From: CAYXZQ01 sp964469935
Lineage (GTDB): Archaea; Nanobdellota; Nanobdellia; Woesearchaeales; DSVV01
Length of the DNA stretch: 59,893 nucleotides
Assembly (NCBI GenBank): GCA_964469935.1
Contig: CAYXZQ010000004.1
Span: forward strand, 1 to 59,893
Reading direction: 5' to 3'
A model generated the notes under the pieces. The model was not told where the DNA came from. It saw only the letters and a list, made by a program, of their open reading frames with translations, and searched no databases. Both the position numbers and the translations under genes were made by a program. Shown here in pieces: positions 18,231 through 26,778 of the stretch; the first letter of the stretch is position 1, and each line of letters begins with the position of its first letter.

Positions 18231-20330
18231 TCACTCCATCGGGACCTGGCTCCAGAGCTGCCAGTCGTTGGAGGGGCTGTATGCTCCGAATATGAAATAA
18301 GGGTTCTGTGTGGCGCCGAAATAGCCGTGCTGGATGTCAGTCCATGACTGGGCAGGAGCGCCTATCCTGTAGCCCGCGCCCCTGATTGGGGTGCCAAGGC
18401 CTTTCCAGGTCTCTGTGAGTATCCTTCCCTGGCCGTGCATGGCATCCTCGCCGTATGCCTCTGATATCATGGTGCCTGCAAACCCTTTGCTCTTCAGATA
18501 CTCAAGGGCCTGCCTTATGGGAAGCTCTCCCTGGCCGACCGGCAGGTGATGGTGGCCTGCACCCATGGCGTCAACAACGTGGATATGGCCGATTATGTCA
18601 CTTTTCTCCATCTTGTCAATCTGCTCCATATACCACTTGTCGAATCTCTCTTTCCTGTCCTGCTTGGACTCTCCTGGAAGGGGCTGAAAATGCTTCCACC
18701 ACATGCCCAGGTGCTGGGTGTCGAGTGTCGCCTTGATATGCCTACTTGCCTCGTTCTCAGCCTGCGACCTGGACATCGACGGGTCATAGTTGGGGTTTGG
18801 GACCTTTATGAGCCGGCCTTGCTCGTCCCTCCTCTGGCCCGGGTCGTCTATCATCCTGTTCGTGAGCATGTTGACCATCTCCTGCCTGGCATCCTGGACT
18901 AGCTCGATGAGCTCCTCAGGATGCGAGCCGTAGCCCATCTCAGGGAAGATGTTCTCAGGAGCGATGAAAACGTCTTTCTTGGAATGAGGGTTGTTCCTGC
19001 TCCTCTCCATCGCATATATGCCTGCCTCTGCAAATCCCTTCCTCGACTGCTGCTTTGCATAGACCTCGACAGGGACGACGTGCTGCATGGTCTCTGCTGT
19101 CTCCTCTGCCTGGGCGTCTGCCGATGCAGACGACTCGTGGACAAATTTCATGTCAAGCTCTATGCGCGAGAGGTTCTCCTTGATGATCTCAGACGGCAGC
19201 TTTTTCTCTGTCCCTGCCTCCTTATGCGCAAAGTTCGAAAGACCGTAGGCCCTTAATTTCGGCTCTTCTTCCAAGAGCTTCCATTGCTGTTCCACAGGCA
19301 CCTTGTCCTCGATGCTCTTGAAATAGTCATACATCTTTCTGAGCTCTTCCCTGGCCTTCCTGTCATTCTCATACTGCCTTCCGTGGAACAGCGACGAGCC
19401 CCTCGCCTGGAGGATCCTCGTCTCCATCTGGGAGCGGAAGAACATCTCTTCAGGAGTCCACTTATGGCCATCCGGCTTTGGGTGATACCTGTTCCATTCA
19501 TTGGCCCTGTCTATGAAATTGTCCCAGGTAAGCCTCCTTGTCTGGAACCTGGTATGGGTCTCGTCCCACTCAGGCACCCTCATGAACAGGTCGTCTATCT
19601 TCTCCTCATTGAGGAAATTACCGTTCTTGTCAACCCATCTCTCCCTCTTCTGCTCCGGGTCGTACTGGGTCTTGAACCTGGGCTCATGCACCACCATGCT
19701 CTTCCTGACCTCTGTTATGAGCTTCCCTGTCCTGTCGTCGACCATGTAGAGCACTGCCCTCCCTGGCTCCTCGTCGTAATTGACGAATTTGTACGTGCCG
19801 TCAGGGTTCTTTGCCCAGGGCTGGTCTGAGATGTCCCTCTGGTACTCTCCTGTATGGACAACGACTGCCCCGCCATTCACGTCTGAGGCAAAATCTATGG
19901 CCTTTTTCACCTCTTCCATGCTGTATTTCCTGTGCTCGTCTGAAAACCCCCTCTCCTGGGGATTGTAGCCGCTCAGGTTACCTATCTGGGAAGGTGTGTG
20001 CACGCTCACGAACTCAGCCTGGTTCGCCCTGCTTATCTCCCTGAGGGCCTGCCTCGCCTCCTCGCCGTAGGACTCTGCGCCAACCGACTCATGGCCGCCG
20101 CCCATCCCTGTCGAGAGCTCGAGCTTGCCTGCGCCCATCTTGATCGCGTTCTGTGTGGTCTGGATGAATGTCCCGAACCTCTGCCCCTCTGCGACACTCT
20201 GGCCTATCTCGTTGATGCCTATTGGCTTCTCGATGCCCTGGTAATTGCTCTGCTCGAATTCCCCGAAATAGCCTTCAGGCAGGGCATAATAGGTCCTGTC
20301 CATGGGATTCGGGACTGTGTTGAACTCCAT
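18231..20330 (-). CDS. Large TIM-barrel protein, AP-endonuclease-2/xylose-isomerase-like
   Basis: A 699-aa protein, about twice the usual length of the fold. Near residues 110-175 it reads FVSVHTPSQIGNLSG and GGAVVVHTGEY, like the metal-binding strands of the xylose-isomerase-like superfamily. Near residues 590-640 it reads GHIHVVDAMGAGHHHLPVGQGELP, then MISEAYGED, matching the family's C-terminal His/Asp/Glu sites. The roughly 400 residues between carry long charged helical inserts. A divalent-metal hydrolase or isomerase is plausible. No signal peptide is seen. A TATA box and palindrome precede the start. It is followed upstream by two unknown genes in the same direction. Confidence 0.75.
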   Translation of the reverse strand: MEFNTVPNPMDRTYYALPEGYFGEFEQSNYQGIEKPIGINEIGQSVAEGQRFGTFIQTTQNAIKMGAGKLELSTGMGGGHESVGAESYGEEARQALREISRANQAEFVSVHTPSQIGNLSGYNPQERGFSDEHRKYSMEEVKKAIDFASDVNGGAVVVHTGEYQRDISDQPWAKNPDGTYKFVNYDEEPGRAVLYMVDDRTGKLITEVRKSMVVHEPRFKTQYDPEQKRERWVDKNGNFLNEEKIDDLFMRVPEWDETHTRFQTRRLTWDNFIDRANEWNRYHPKPDGHKWTPEEMFFRSQMETRILQARGSSLFHGRQYENDRKAREELRKMYDYFKSIEDKVPVEQQWKLLEEEPKLRAYGLSNFAHKEAGTEKKLPSEIIKENLSRIELDMKFVHESSASADAQAEETAETMQHVVPVEVYAKQQSRKGFAEAGIYAMERSRNNPHSKKDVFIAPENIFPEMGYGSHPEELIELVQDARQEMVNMLTNRMIDDPGQRRDEQGRLIKVPNPNYDPSMSRSQAENEASRHIKATLDTQHLGMWWKHFQPLPGESKQDRKERFDKWYMEQIDKMEKSDIIGHIHVVDAMGAGHHHLPVGQGELPIRQALEYLKSKGFAGTMISEAYGEDAMHGQGRILTETWKGLGTPIRGAGYRIGAPAQSWTDIQHGYFGATQNPYFIFGAYSPSNDWQLWSQVPME

Positions 20331-20333
20331 TGT

Positions 20334-20365
20334 AGTATAAATAAGTATACTGGTATATAAATTTT
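20334..20365 (-). promoter_or_regulatory. Promoter and palindrome of the TIM-barrel gene
   Basis: On the minus strand AATTTATATACC (about 20354-20365) lies 24-35 nt before the start at 20330, fitting a leaderless transcript. Between it and the start a perfect inverted repeat AGTATA-6 nt-TATACT (20334-20339 and 20346-20351) covers the expected transcription start, where a repressor could bind. Confidence 0.45.
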
Positions 20366-20389
20366 ATTATTACAAACACCTGTTTCAAG

Positions 20390-20521
20390 AGCTGCATTCA
20401 AAATGTCGCCAAGGGGCAAATGAATGCTCCCAAGTCTCGTTAGACTGCATAGCTGTAGCACAATTCTAGCATGGGATGCCATTGATTTGTGCGTAATGAA
20501 TGAGACATTTTGAACCCAGCT
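20390..20521. repeat. 132-nt element bounded by an 18-bp inverted repeat
   Basis: AGCTGCATTCAAAATGTC (20390-20407) pairs with GACATTTTGAACCCAGCT (20504-20521) at 16 of 18 positions: 5 matches, 2 mismatches, then 11 matches. The interior holds GCATTCA/TGAATGC and a small hairpin AGTCT-CGTT-AGACT, and has no ORF. It could be a structured RNA, a miniature inverted-repeat element or a regulatory structure between two minus-strand genes. Confidence 0.5.
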
Positions 20522-20546
20522 AATTAGAAGGAAAGTAGTAAAATGC

Positions 20547-21065
20547 TTATTGCTCGGGCCTGTACTCGTGGTCTGCCTTGTAGTCGCCGAAAAGCTCCCT
20601 CATCAGGCGCCTCGAGCCCTCAGCGATGTTCTTGACTGTCTCGCTCTGCCCCTGGTACCTCTCTGCCTCCATTATCCTGTCGTAGATCTCGGCAGCCCTG
20701 GCCATGCTCATGTATCCATCCCCCTGGCCAGATGTTTCCTGGGCCATGCCTGCAAGCTCATCATAGAGGTTAATCGCGTATTCTATGTTCTCCTGAGCCT
20801 CCCCTGCCCTGGGCATCTCGGCAGACATGAGCTGCTCTTCGAGCTCAGAGCGCTCCTCAAGAATGCCTGGTGCGGGCTCCTCCTCCTCAGGGGGCTCGTC
20901 AGGGGCCTGCCTCTCCTCGAGCTCGTCAAAACTCTCCCGTATGAGCCTGTCGGTCTCCTCAAGCTCCTTCTTCCTCTTCTCCTCGAGCTCCCTGAGCCTC
21001 TTAATCCTCATCTCAGGAGAAAGCTTTCTCAGCTCATCCTTATCAATACTGCCAGAATCTGCCAT
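20547..21065 (-). CDS. Charged coiled-coil protein of unknown function
   Basis: A 172-aa soluble protein. Residues 8-55 form a highly charged helix (LRKLSPEMRIKRLRELEEKR...), followed by an acidic Pro-rich linker (PDEPPEEEEPAPG) and a C-terminal helical region (about 90-160). No signal peptide, membrane helix or known motif. It begins one base after the stop of the upstream gene, so the two are translated from one message and probably act together. Confidence 0.8.
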   Translation of the reverse strand: MADSGSIDKDELRKLSPEMRIKRLRELEEKRKKELEETDRLIRESFDELEERQAPDEPPEEEEPAPGILEERSELEEQLMSAEMPRAGEAQENIEYAINLYDELAGMAQETSGQGDGYMSMARAAEIYDRIMEAERYQGQSETVKNIAEGSRRLMRELFGDYKADHEYRPEQ

Positions 21066-21066
21066 C

Positions 21067-22518
21067 CTACCAGGCGATCATGCCTTCTTTCTTTTTAAAA
21101 TTTTTGTATGTCTGCCAGATGGCCCCTGTCGAGGCTGACCTGGCTATCGCAAGCTCCCTGCTCATCTCCGGCTTTGTCAGCATGCTGCCGTTCTTCTTGC
21201 CTGAGCCAAATGATGAGAATATCTCGCCGAATCCCTTGAACACGGATGTGAACGGGTCGAGGGCCTTCTTGGCCTGCTCTGCTGCCGACTTCTTGCCCAG
21301 CTCTTTCTGGAAATCCACCATCTCACCTGCCTGCTTGAGGTAAGACTCGAGCTCGTCGCCGAGAGCCTCCATCGCTGCCCTGACAGAGCCGTCAATCGAT
21401 TTCAGGAGCTCGATGTCCTCTGCCTCCTTCATCCTGACATAGCTGTCTATCTGCTTCTGGGTCCAGGCATATGCCCGGAACGAGATGTCGCACTGGCCCA
21501 CGTGGACCGGGCCTCGCTGGTATTCCTGCATGTAGTTCATCTGGGGCTTTGACCTGTAGTAGAAATGGGCTGATATCACAGAGAACACTTCCCTGTTGTA
21601 GAGAATCTCCTTGCCGACCTCCTTTCTCCTGGGCTTCATCTTGGCCAAAAACTCAAGCTCGACAACAGAGCCCTCGAATGCGCTTATCAGGTCTGCCGAC
21701 TCTGTCTTGTCCTGCATCTCCATCCTCCTTATGTTCCTGAGGTAGGGCTTGACCCAGGTCATGTACATCTTGATGATGTCAAAATGCTGCCTTAGATACT
21801 TCAGGGTGAAGTCATGCCTGGTCTGCATCTCCTTGAAGGTGGACGTCTTCCATTCGGCGAACTGCCGAAGCTTCCTCTTGAGGACCTCCTTGACCTTCCT
21901 GTTGAAATCCGTCCTGTCGACAAGCTCATCGACCTCGTCCGGGGTCTTGGGATGTATTGAATAGAACAGGTCCGGAAGGGTCACGAACTGAAGCTCCCTC
22001 GCCATGCCGTAGACAGATGCAGGGTTCTTGGCACCCTGCTCGACCATGTCGACCCAGATGCCCTTTAGGGTTATCTCGGCGCTTATCCTGCTCTTGCTAT
22101 CGGGCTTTAAGGAATCCTCGTAATACTGGAGCCTCTCCTTGAGTATCCTTATCTCCCTCACGAGCTGGAAGAGCTCTTTTACCATCTTGCCTACTGTCGC
22201 GAGGAACATGGAGACCTTCTCCTGCTGGAGGCCGATCCTCTGCTGGTCAGTGCCGAAGAAGGACGACTGCTCTCTCGCGGCGAATATGTCAGTAATCTTG
22301 GTCACGAACGGATGAGCCTGGCCTGTCTTTATCTCCTCGAGTATCCAGAAATAATGGTCCTCGATGGACCTGTGGGGCGTCTCGTAAACTATCTTGTAGG
22401 AATGGTGGGGCTGTGGGAAGCCGGTGTAGCCGAACACCTGCTCGCCCGAATTGCTCCTTGCCACCTCTGCGTATTCAGGCTTGAAATTGAACTTCTCCAT
22501 AAGCTTGTTGTCGACCAT
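21067..22518 (-). CDS. Conserved-looking protein of unknown function
   Basis: About 483 aa using the start at 22518 (MVDNKLMEKFNFKPEY). The frame is open 39 codons further up, but that part runs through a T-rich and promoter-like stretch (AATAATATATATG on the minus strand, near 22594-22606). The chain is mostly helical and charged, with long helices near 110-150 and 230-300, and a Gly/Ser/Phe-rich region (about 425-445, FKGFGEIFSSFGSGKK) near the C-terminus. No catalytic motif is recognised. It is transcribed with the 172-aa gene and lies between the TIM-barrel gene and the antiporter. Confidence 0.8.
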   Translation of the reverse strand: MVDNKLMEKFNFKPEYAEVARSNSGEQVFGYTGFPQPHHSYKIVYETPHRSIEDHYFWILEEIKTGQAHPFVTKITDIFAAREQSSFFGTDQQRIGLQQEKVSMFLATVGKMVKELFQLVREIRILKERLQYYEDSLKPDSKSRISAEITLKGIWVDMVEQGAKNPASVYGMARELQFVTLPDLFYSIHPKTPDEVDELVDRTDFNRKVKEVLKRKLRQFAEWKTSTFKEMQTRHDFTLKYLRQHFDIIKMYMTWVKPYLRNIRRMEMQDKTESADLISAFEGSVVELEFLAKMKPRRKEVGKEILYNREVFSVISAHFYYRSKPQMNYMQEYQRGPVHVGQCDISFRAYAWTQKQIDSYVRMKEAEDIELLKSIDGSVRAAMEALGDELESYLKQAGEMVDFQKELGKKSAAEQAKKALDPFTSVFKGFGEIFSSFGSGKKNGSMLTKPEMSRELAIARSASTGAIWQTYKNFKKKEGMIAW

Positions 22519-22631
22519 CTTTTTTTTTATCAGGGGCGATCCAGGGTCCTCCAAGCACCCGGCCCGCAATCGCCTGCCTATCCATATAAGACTTACATAT
22601 ATATTATTTTCGATAATCACACATGGAGGGG

Positions 22632-24413
22632 TCATCCCTCTTTTGGGAGATGAGTATGGTTCCTCGGATGCTCATGGCCGAGCATCTTCCTGTTGTTCAG
22701 CTCCTTTATGTGTCTGAATTTCCTCCTCACCAGCTTCGAGACGTCCTTTGTGGCCTCCTCGAGAAGCACGGACGCGTGGTGGCCGCCGAGGAAATGAGGA
22801 AGTACCACGTAGTCGGCCCCTGCCTTGTAGAGCATCAGGGCGTCATCGACCTGGTATGCTGTGACGAATATTATCACTGATTGGCTTGCCTGCCTGGTCT
22901 TCTTTATGAGAAGCAGGGTGGTCGGCAGGTCCGGAATCGTCGATATGAGGTATTTCAGCTTCCCGAAATCCAGCCTCTCTAGGACCTCGACATTCCCGGC
23001 ATCGCCGTACAGGCAGGGGATCTTCTGCCTTATCAGCTTCTTGATTATCTCGGGATTATAGTCTATGACCATGAACTTCTGCTTGAGCTTGACGAGCTTG
23101 CGGAATATGCTGTAGCCCATCCTGTCGTAGCCCACAAGGATCGCCTCATGCTCAACCTTTGGGAGGTATTCAAGCTTGTCCTCGTGGGTGTTGAGCTTCT
23201 CGAAGAGCGACAGGTCCCTCGAAAGCCACGAGTAGAGCCCGTACTCGTATTTCAGCATGTAGCTCGAAAGGCCGATCGTGAGTATAGCGAGCAGAATGGT
23301 CGCCGTGAATAGCTCCTGGGACACCTGGCCGAGAAGCATCCCCTGCGTAACCATGATGAGAGAGAATTCGCTGACCTGGGCAAGGGATATGGAGGTGAGA
23401 AAGGAGGTCCTTTTCTTGTATCCGAAACCCCCTATTATTAGCAACAGGACAAGGGGCTTGATTATCAGCACGATGAGGGTAAGGATCATGAGGGGAAGGA
23501 GCACGCGGGAGAGCCCTGCGAGAGGAAGCTGCATCCCAAGTGAGACGAAGAAAAGGGTCGCGAAGAAGTCCCTTATCGACCTCACCCTGCCTGTTATCTC
23601 GAGGCTGTACTCAAGGTTCCCGAGGGAGACGCCGGCGACGAACGCGCCGACTGCAATCGAGAGCCCGACGCTGCTGAAGAACAGGCTGAAAAGAAAGCAG
23701 ATGGACAGGCTCAGGAGGAAGAAGAGCTCTCGCGAGCCTGCTGCGTTGCGGAACAGGCGCCCGAACACGAACCTGCTCAGGTAGACAGCGAGCAGTATCA
23801 GGGCGATGCCTCCCAGAAACATCGCGGCAAAGCTCCACAGCTCAAGGCTTCCTAGTGAACTCAGGACCATGAGGGCGAAAACCGCGATGATGTCCTGGAC
23901 AAGAAGGATCCCTATTATTATCCTACCATGGAGGGTGTCGAGCTCCTTCTTGTCAGAGAGTATCTTGACCACGACCATGGTGCTTGAGAAAGCGAGTATG
24001 AACCCAATGTAGACTGACTCGGTCCTGGAAAAGAACATGAGCGCAGAGGCGACAAACCCGATGCCGAAGATGAGGATCACCTGCAGCGCACCGCCGATGC
24101 CTGCGATCCTTTCGACATCCTTGAGCTTCCTGAGGTCAATCTCAAGCCCCACCATGAAGAGGAGAAAGGCAATGCCGATCTCGGACATGGTCTGGATTAT
24201 GCTCCGGTCGGATATGAGTGAGAAGCCCTGGGGGATATGGAAATAAGCGGCGATGGCCGTGGTCCCTGTGATGAAGTCGAGAAACGGCCCGATCACAAGC
24301 CCCGCAAGGATGTACGCAGGGATGAGAGGCTGCCTGAACCTCTTGGCGATGAAGGCCACGAATGTCGCTATTATTATTATACTGCCTATGTCTGCAAAGA
24401 CGCTGTTGAGCAT
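22632..24413 (-). CDS. Kef-type K+(Na+)/H+ antiporter with RCK (TrkA-N) domain
   Basis: About 593 aa. Residues 1-390 hold about twelve membrane helices of the CPA2 exchanger family, including GLVIGPF in TM2 and VGLEIDLRKL, and VQDI in the core. From about 415 a cytoplasmic RCK domain begins (AILVGYDRMGYSIFRKL, a Rossmann GxGxxG variant), ending in a Pro/His-rich tail. Such proteins exchange K+ or Na+ for H+ and are gated by nucleotide binding to the RCK domain. I prefer the start at 24413 because GAGGTG precedes it; 24440 is the alternative. Confidence 0.93.
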   Translation of the reverse strand: MLNSVFADIGSIIIIATFVAFIAKRFRQPLIPAYILAGLVIGPFLDFITGTTAIAAYFHIPQGFSLISDRSIIQTMSEIGIAFLLFMVGLEIDLRKLKDVERIAGIGGALQVILIFGIGFVASALMFFSRTESVYIGFILAFSSTMVVVKILSDKKELDTLHGRIIIGILLVQDIIAVFALMVLSSLGSLELWSFAAMFLGGIALILLAVYLSRFVFGRLFRNAAGSRELFFLLSLSICFLFSLFFSSVGLSIAVGAFVAGVSLGNLEYSLEITGRVRSIRDFFATLFFVSLGMQLPLAGLSRVLLPLMILTLIVLIIKPLVLLLIIGGFGYKKRTSFLTSISLAQVSEFSLIMVTQGMLLGQVSQELFTATILLAILTIGLSSYMLKYEYGLYSWLSRDLSLFEKLNTHEDKLEYLPKVEHEAILVGYDRMGYSIFRKLVKLKQKFMVIDYNPEIIKKLIRQKIPCLYGDAGNVEVLERLDFGKLKYLISTIPDLPTTLLLIKKTRQASQSVIIFVTAYQVDDALMLYKAGADYVVLPHFLGGHHASVLLEEATKDVSKLVRRKFRHIKELNNRKMLGHEHPRNHTHLPKEG

Positions 24414-24633
24414 CAACCCACCTCTTTCTGAGGATGACACCGGACTTCTAAGTATATATAGTTATTGGTTTTACACCCTGCCGGCCTGGAATCACCGGCA
24501 ATGATAAAGAATCAAATGTTACATACAAAAAACCTATTATAGGGCCTCCAAGACCCACCTATCAAAACTTTTGCCACTGAAAAGACACAAAAGCAATAAA
24601 CATTTATAAATATATTGTCAAAACCATGTCTTG

Positions 24634-25275
24634 ATGCAGGAAAATTCTACAATGCCGAAAAAGAAAGTTAACATAGAAGAAGTGGTTGATAAATTGTTGT
24701 CGTTTGACAAATTGGGCGTATTTGAACCCTTGAGTGAATTTCAGCTGCCTTTTTTGGATGGAGGATTGAGTCTGCAATTATGGGCGCCATATCCTGATTT
24801 ATGGGGGGTGGTCATGAACCTGAATTCCACGCCTGTCGGATACAAGGAGTTTGTTGGATTGACTGACGTGTTCCCCAGGATGTCAACACAGGGATTTCAT
24901 GCAGGTTTTCCGACAAGCTTTGACGGTTATGAGAGCCATTTAAGTTTTATAATATCAAGATTGATGCATGATGAACCAACTACCCAGGCCTTGTATGTAA
25001 AAGAGACGATAAGGGATTGCTATTCCGGCATCGGGAAAGCCATAATCTCGACATCGCTTGAGATCATGAAACGGTTATTGAGAAAAGAAAACAAATTCAG
25101 GGATAATTACCCCATGTTCATGGCCCTTGAATGTTCAAAGGCGGCAAAGAATATGCTGTATAAATATTATCAGGCCAGGCCTGCTTCTAATTATGATACC
25201 AGGTCACAGGATATCGTGGTTTTTACAGATGTTGTTTGCCCGGAGATTGAAATCGCAGTCAGAATGGATAATTAG
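24634..25275 (+). CDS. Orphan protein of unknown function, AT-rich gene
   Basis: About 213 aa, no signal peptide or membrane helix, no recognised domain. It has a Pro/Trp-rich centre (SLQLWAPYPDLWGVVMNLNS) and a helical middle (about 125-160). A TATA box TTTATAAATATA (24603-24614) precedes the ATG at 24634 by 20-31 nt; an overlapping TTG at 24631 is less likely. Codon use is clearly unlike the neighbours: many TTG, AAA, TTT and third-position A/T, where adjacent genes favour C/G-ending codons. This suggests recent acquisition from another replicon, possibly a virus. Confidence 0.7.
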   Translation: MQENSTMPKKKVNIEEVVDKLLSFDKLGVFEPLSEFQLPFLDGGLSLQLWAPYPDLWGVVMNLNSTPVGYKEFVGLTDVFPRMSTQGFHAGFPTSFDGYESHLSFIISRLMHDEPTTQALYVKETIRDCYSGIGKAIISTSLEIMKRLLRKENKFRDNYPMFMALECSKAAKNMLYKYYQARPASNYDTRSQDIVVFTDVVCPEIEIAVRMDN

Positions 25276-25336
25276 GCAAACGTATGCCATATTTCCATAT
25301 TGACATTAACACACACATCAACCGAAGCGGAACTCA

Positions 25337-25570
25337 TCAAGCATCTCCTTTAGAATTATCAGCAGACCTGTTCATGTCCTCGATCATCCTGTCTATGTCC
25401 TCGTCGCTCATGCCGTGGGCTTTTGCCCCCTGCTCGACAGACTCAGAGACAGCCACGTGGCATCCTATGCAATGCAGGCCTGAGTTCATCATCACGAAGG
25501 CCGAGTCAGGATATTTCTCGATGACCTCGCCGATGAGCATGTTCCTGGTTATCTTCTTTTTTTCTGCCAT
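25337..25570 (-). CDS. DUF1858 domain protein
   Basis: About 77 aa. The DUF1858 domain covers residues 5-60 (ITRNMLIGEVIEKYPDSAFV), with the two-Cys motif GLHCIGCHVAV that in this family lies at a helix start and may bind a metal or sulfur ligand. The start at 25570 (MAEKKK) is chosen because AGGTGAT lies six bases before it. The C-terminus is acidic (EDIDRMIEDMNRS). These small proteins often accompany redox or Fe-S genes; here there is no such neighbour. Confidence 0.88.
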   Translation of the reverse strand: MAEKKKITRNMLIGEVIEKYPDSAFVMMNSGLHCIGCHVAVSESVEQGAKAHGMSDEDIDRMIEDMNRSADNSKGDA

Positions 25571-25652
25571 AAGCATCACCTGGAATTTTCAGAAAATGCT
25601 GCCTTTTTTAAATTTTATCTTTAAAAGCGACTATGCTTGAGGTTTCCCCGGC

Positions 25653-26702
25653 CTAGTAGACGCTGTCAAGGATGTCATGGACATTATTGAGCCCTGCCGC
25701 CTTCCTGGAGCCTTCTGAGAGGGCTGCAAGGAAACGGGTCTTCAGAAACTCCCTCTCGTTCTCTGTCACCCGCGCGAACTTGTCGGCCTTGATTGCGCCG
25801 TAGGGAAAACCGGGCAGCACAAGATCCTTTGACTGTGATGCGAGGACGCCGAGGACCTTTCCCGCGTCGGCATTGCCCTGCTCTCTGAATATCTCGAACC
25901 TGAATGCATGCTCTGCCTTCTTGTGAAGCTTCGCAAAATACATCTCGGCCCTGTGCGAGCCAGATGATATATTCACGACAGGATGATAATACCAGGGCCC
26001 GTTTGGCGCAAGGCTCCTCAGGACAGATAGGGCAGACCTGCCCTTCTCTGTGATGAGGTTCGAGGATTTCGAGAGCGCGGTCACAAGGACGTCGTTTTTC
26101 AGCCCTGCGTCGTACAATCCCTGGAGCATCTCCTCTTCTATGCCGAACCTGGCCTCCAGGGTTCCGTCGAGGACTATCATGCTTCCGCTCTCCATGGACC
26201 CTGCCAGGCTTGCAGCCAGCCTAAGCTCGGACGCTTTTCTGAGTATGCCGCAGACCTTTGATATGTCTCCCCTGTCGACCCCGTCCCTGAGCCTGCTGTC
26301 CATTGAATCGATGGTGAAGGACTTTGAGCCCCGGCCCTTCAGGGGGAATGTCTCTGCCCTGTACAGAACACCATCGCCGTCGCCTGCGGCAGAGACGAGA
26401 ACATAGTATTCGCTCCTTGTCGATGATATGGTCTTGCCTTCCTGCATCACGTGGCCGAACACTCTGACGAAGCTCAGGGAGAAGTCGACTGAGGATATCA
26501 CCTGTGCCTCTCCTCCGTCTATGAACGCGACCTTTTTTTTGCTCGCCTCGCTTCTCAGGTAATGGAAATTCTCCCTGCTGAACCCGAATGTCTTGTAGGA
26601 GTCGCTTGAGAAATGGATTTTGTCGCCGACAAGAGCATCGCCCTCTTCCTTGTTTCTACTGTCGATTCTTTCAGCGAGCCTGCCTATTATTTCCCTGACC
26701 AT
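25653..26702 (-). CDS. NurA-like nuclease
   Basis: About 349 aa. Residues near 58-66 read KVAFIDGGEAQ and near 165 MIVLDGTLEAR, matching the two conserved acidic strands of NurA, a 5'-3' nuclease that works with HerA in archaeal double-strand-break end resection. A C-terminal YYHPVVNISSGSHRAEMYFAKLH segment fits as well. The start at 26702 is chosen because the open frame above it overlaps the topA promoter and coding start. No HerA, Mre11 or Rad50 gene is in the window, so the partner must lie elsewhere. A divergent topoisomerase gene shares the promoter region. Confidence 0.75.
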   Translation of the reverse strand: MVREIIGRLAERIDSRNKEEGDALVGDKIHFSSDSYKTFGFSRENFHYLRSEASKKKVAFIDGGEAQVISSVDFSLSFVRVFGHVMQEGKTISSTRSEYYVLVSAAGDGDGVLYRAETFPLKGRGSKSFTIDSMDSRLRDGVDRGDISKVCGILRKASELRLAASLAGSMESGSMIVLDGTLEARFGIEEEMLQGLYDAGLKNDVLVTALSKSSNLITEKGRSALSVLRSLAPNGPWYYHPVVNISSGSHRAEMYFAKLHKKAEHAFRFEIFREQGNADAGKVLGVLASQSKDLVLPGFPYGAIKADKFARVTENEREFLKTRFLAALSEGSRKAAGLNNVHDILDSVY

Positions 26703-26778
26703 CACTTGAAGGTTATGAAGCAGGATTAATAAAGCTTTACAAAAAATATAAAAATGAACCCTAAAATCCAAAGATGTC

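Noticed and set aside
22519..22635. Longer N-terminus of the 483-aa protein
   Set aside because: The upstream 39 codons lie in a promoter-like and T-rich stretch and have a composition unlike the rest of the protein.
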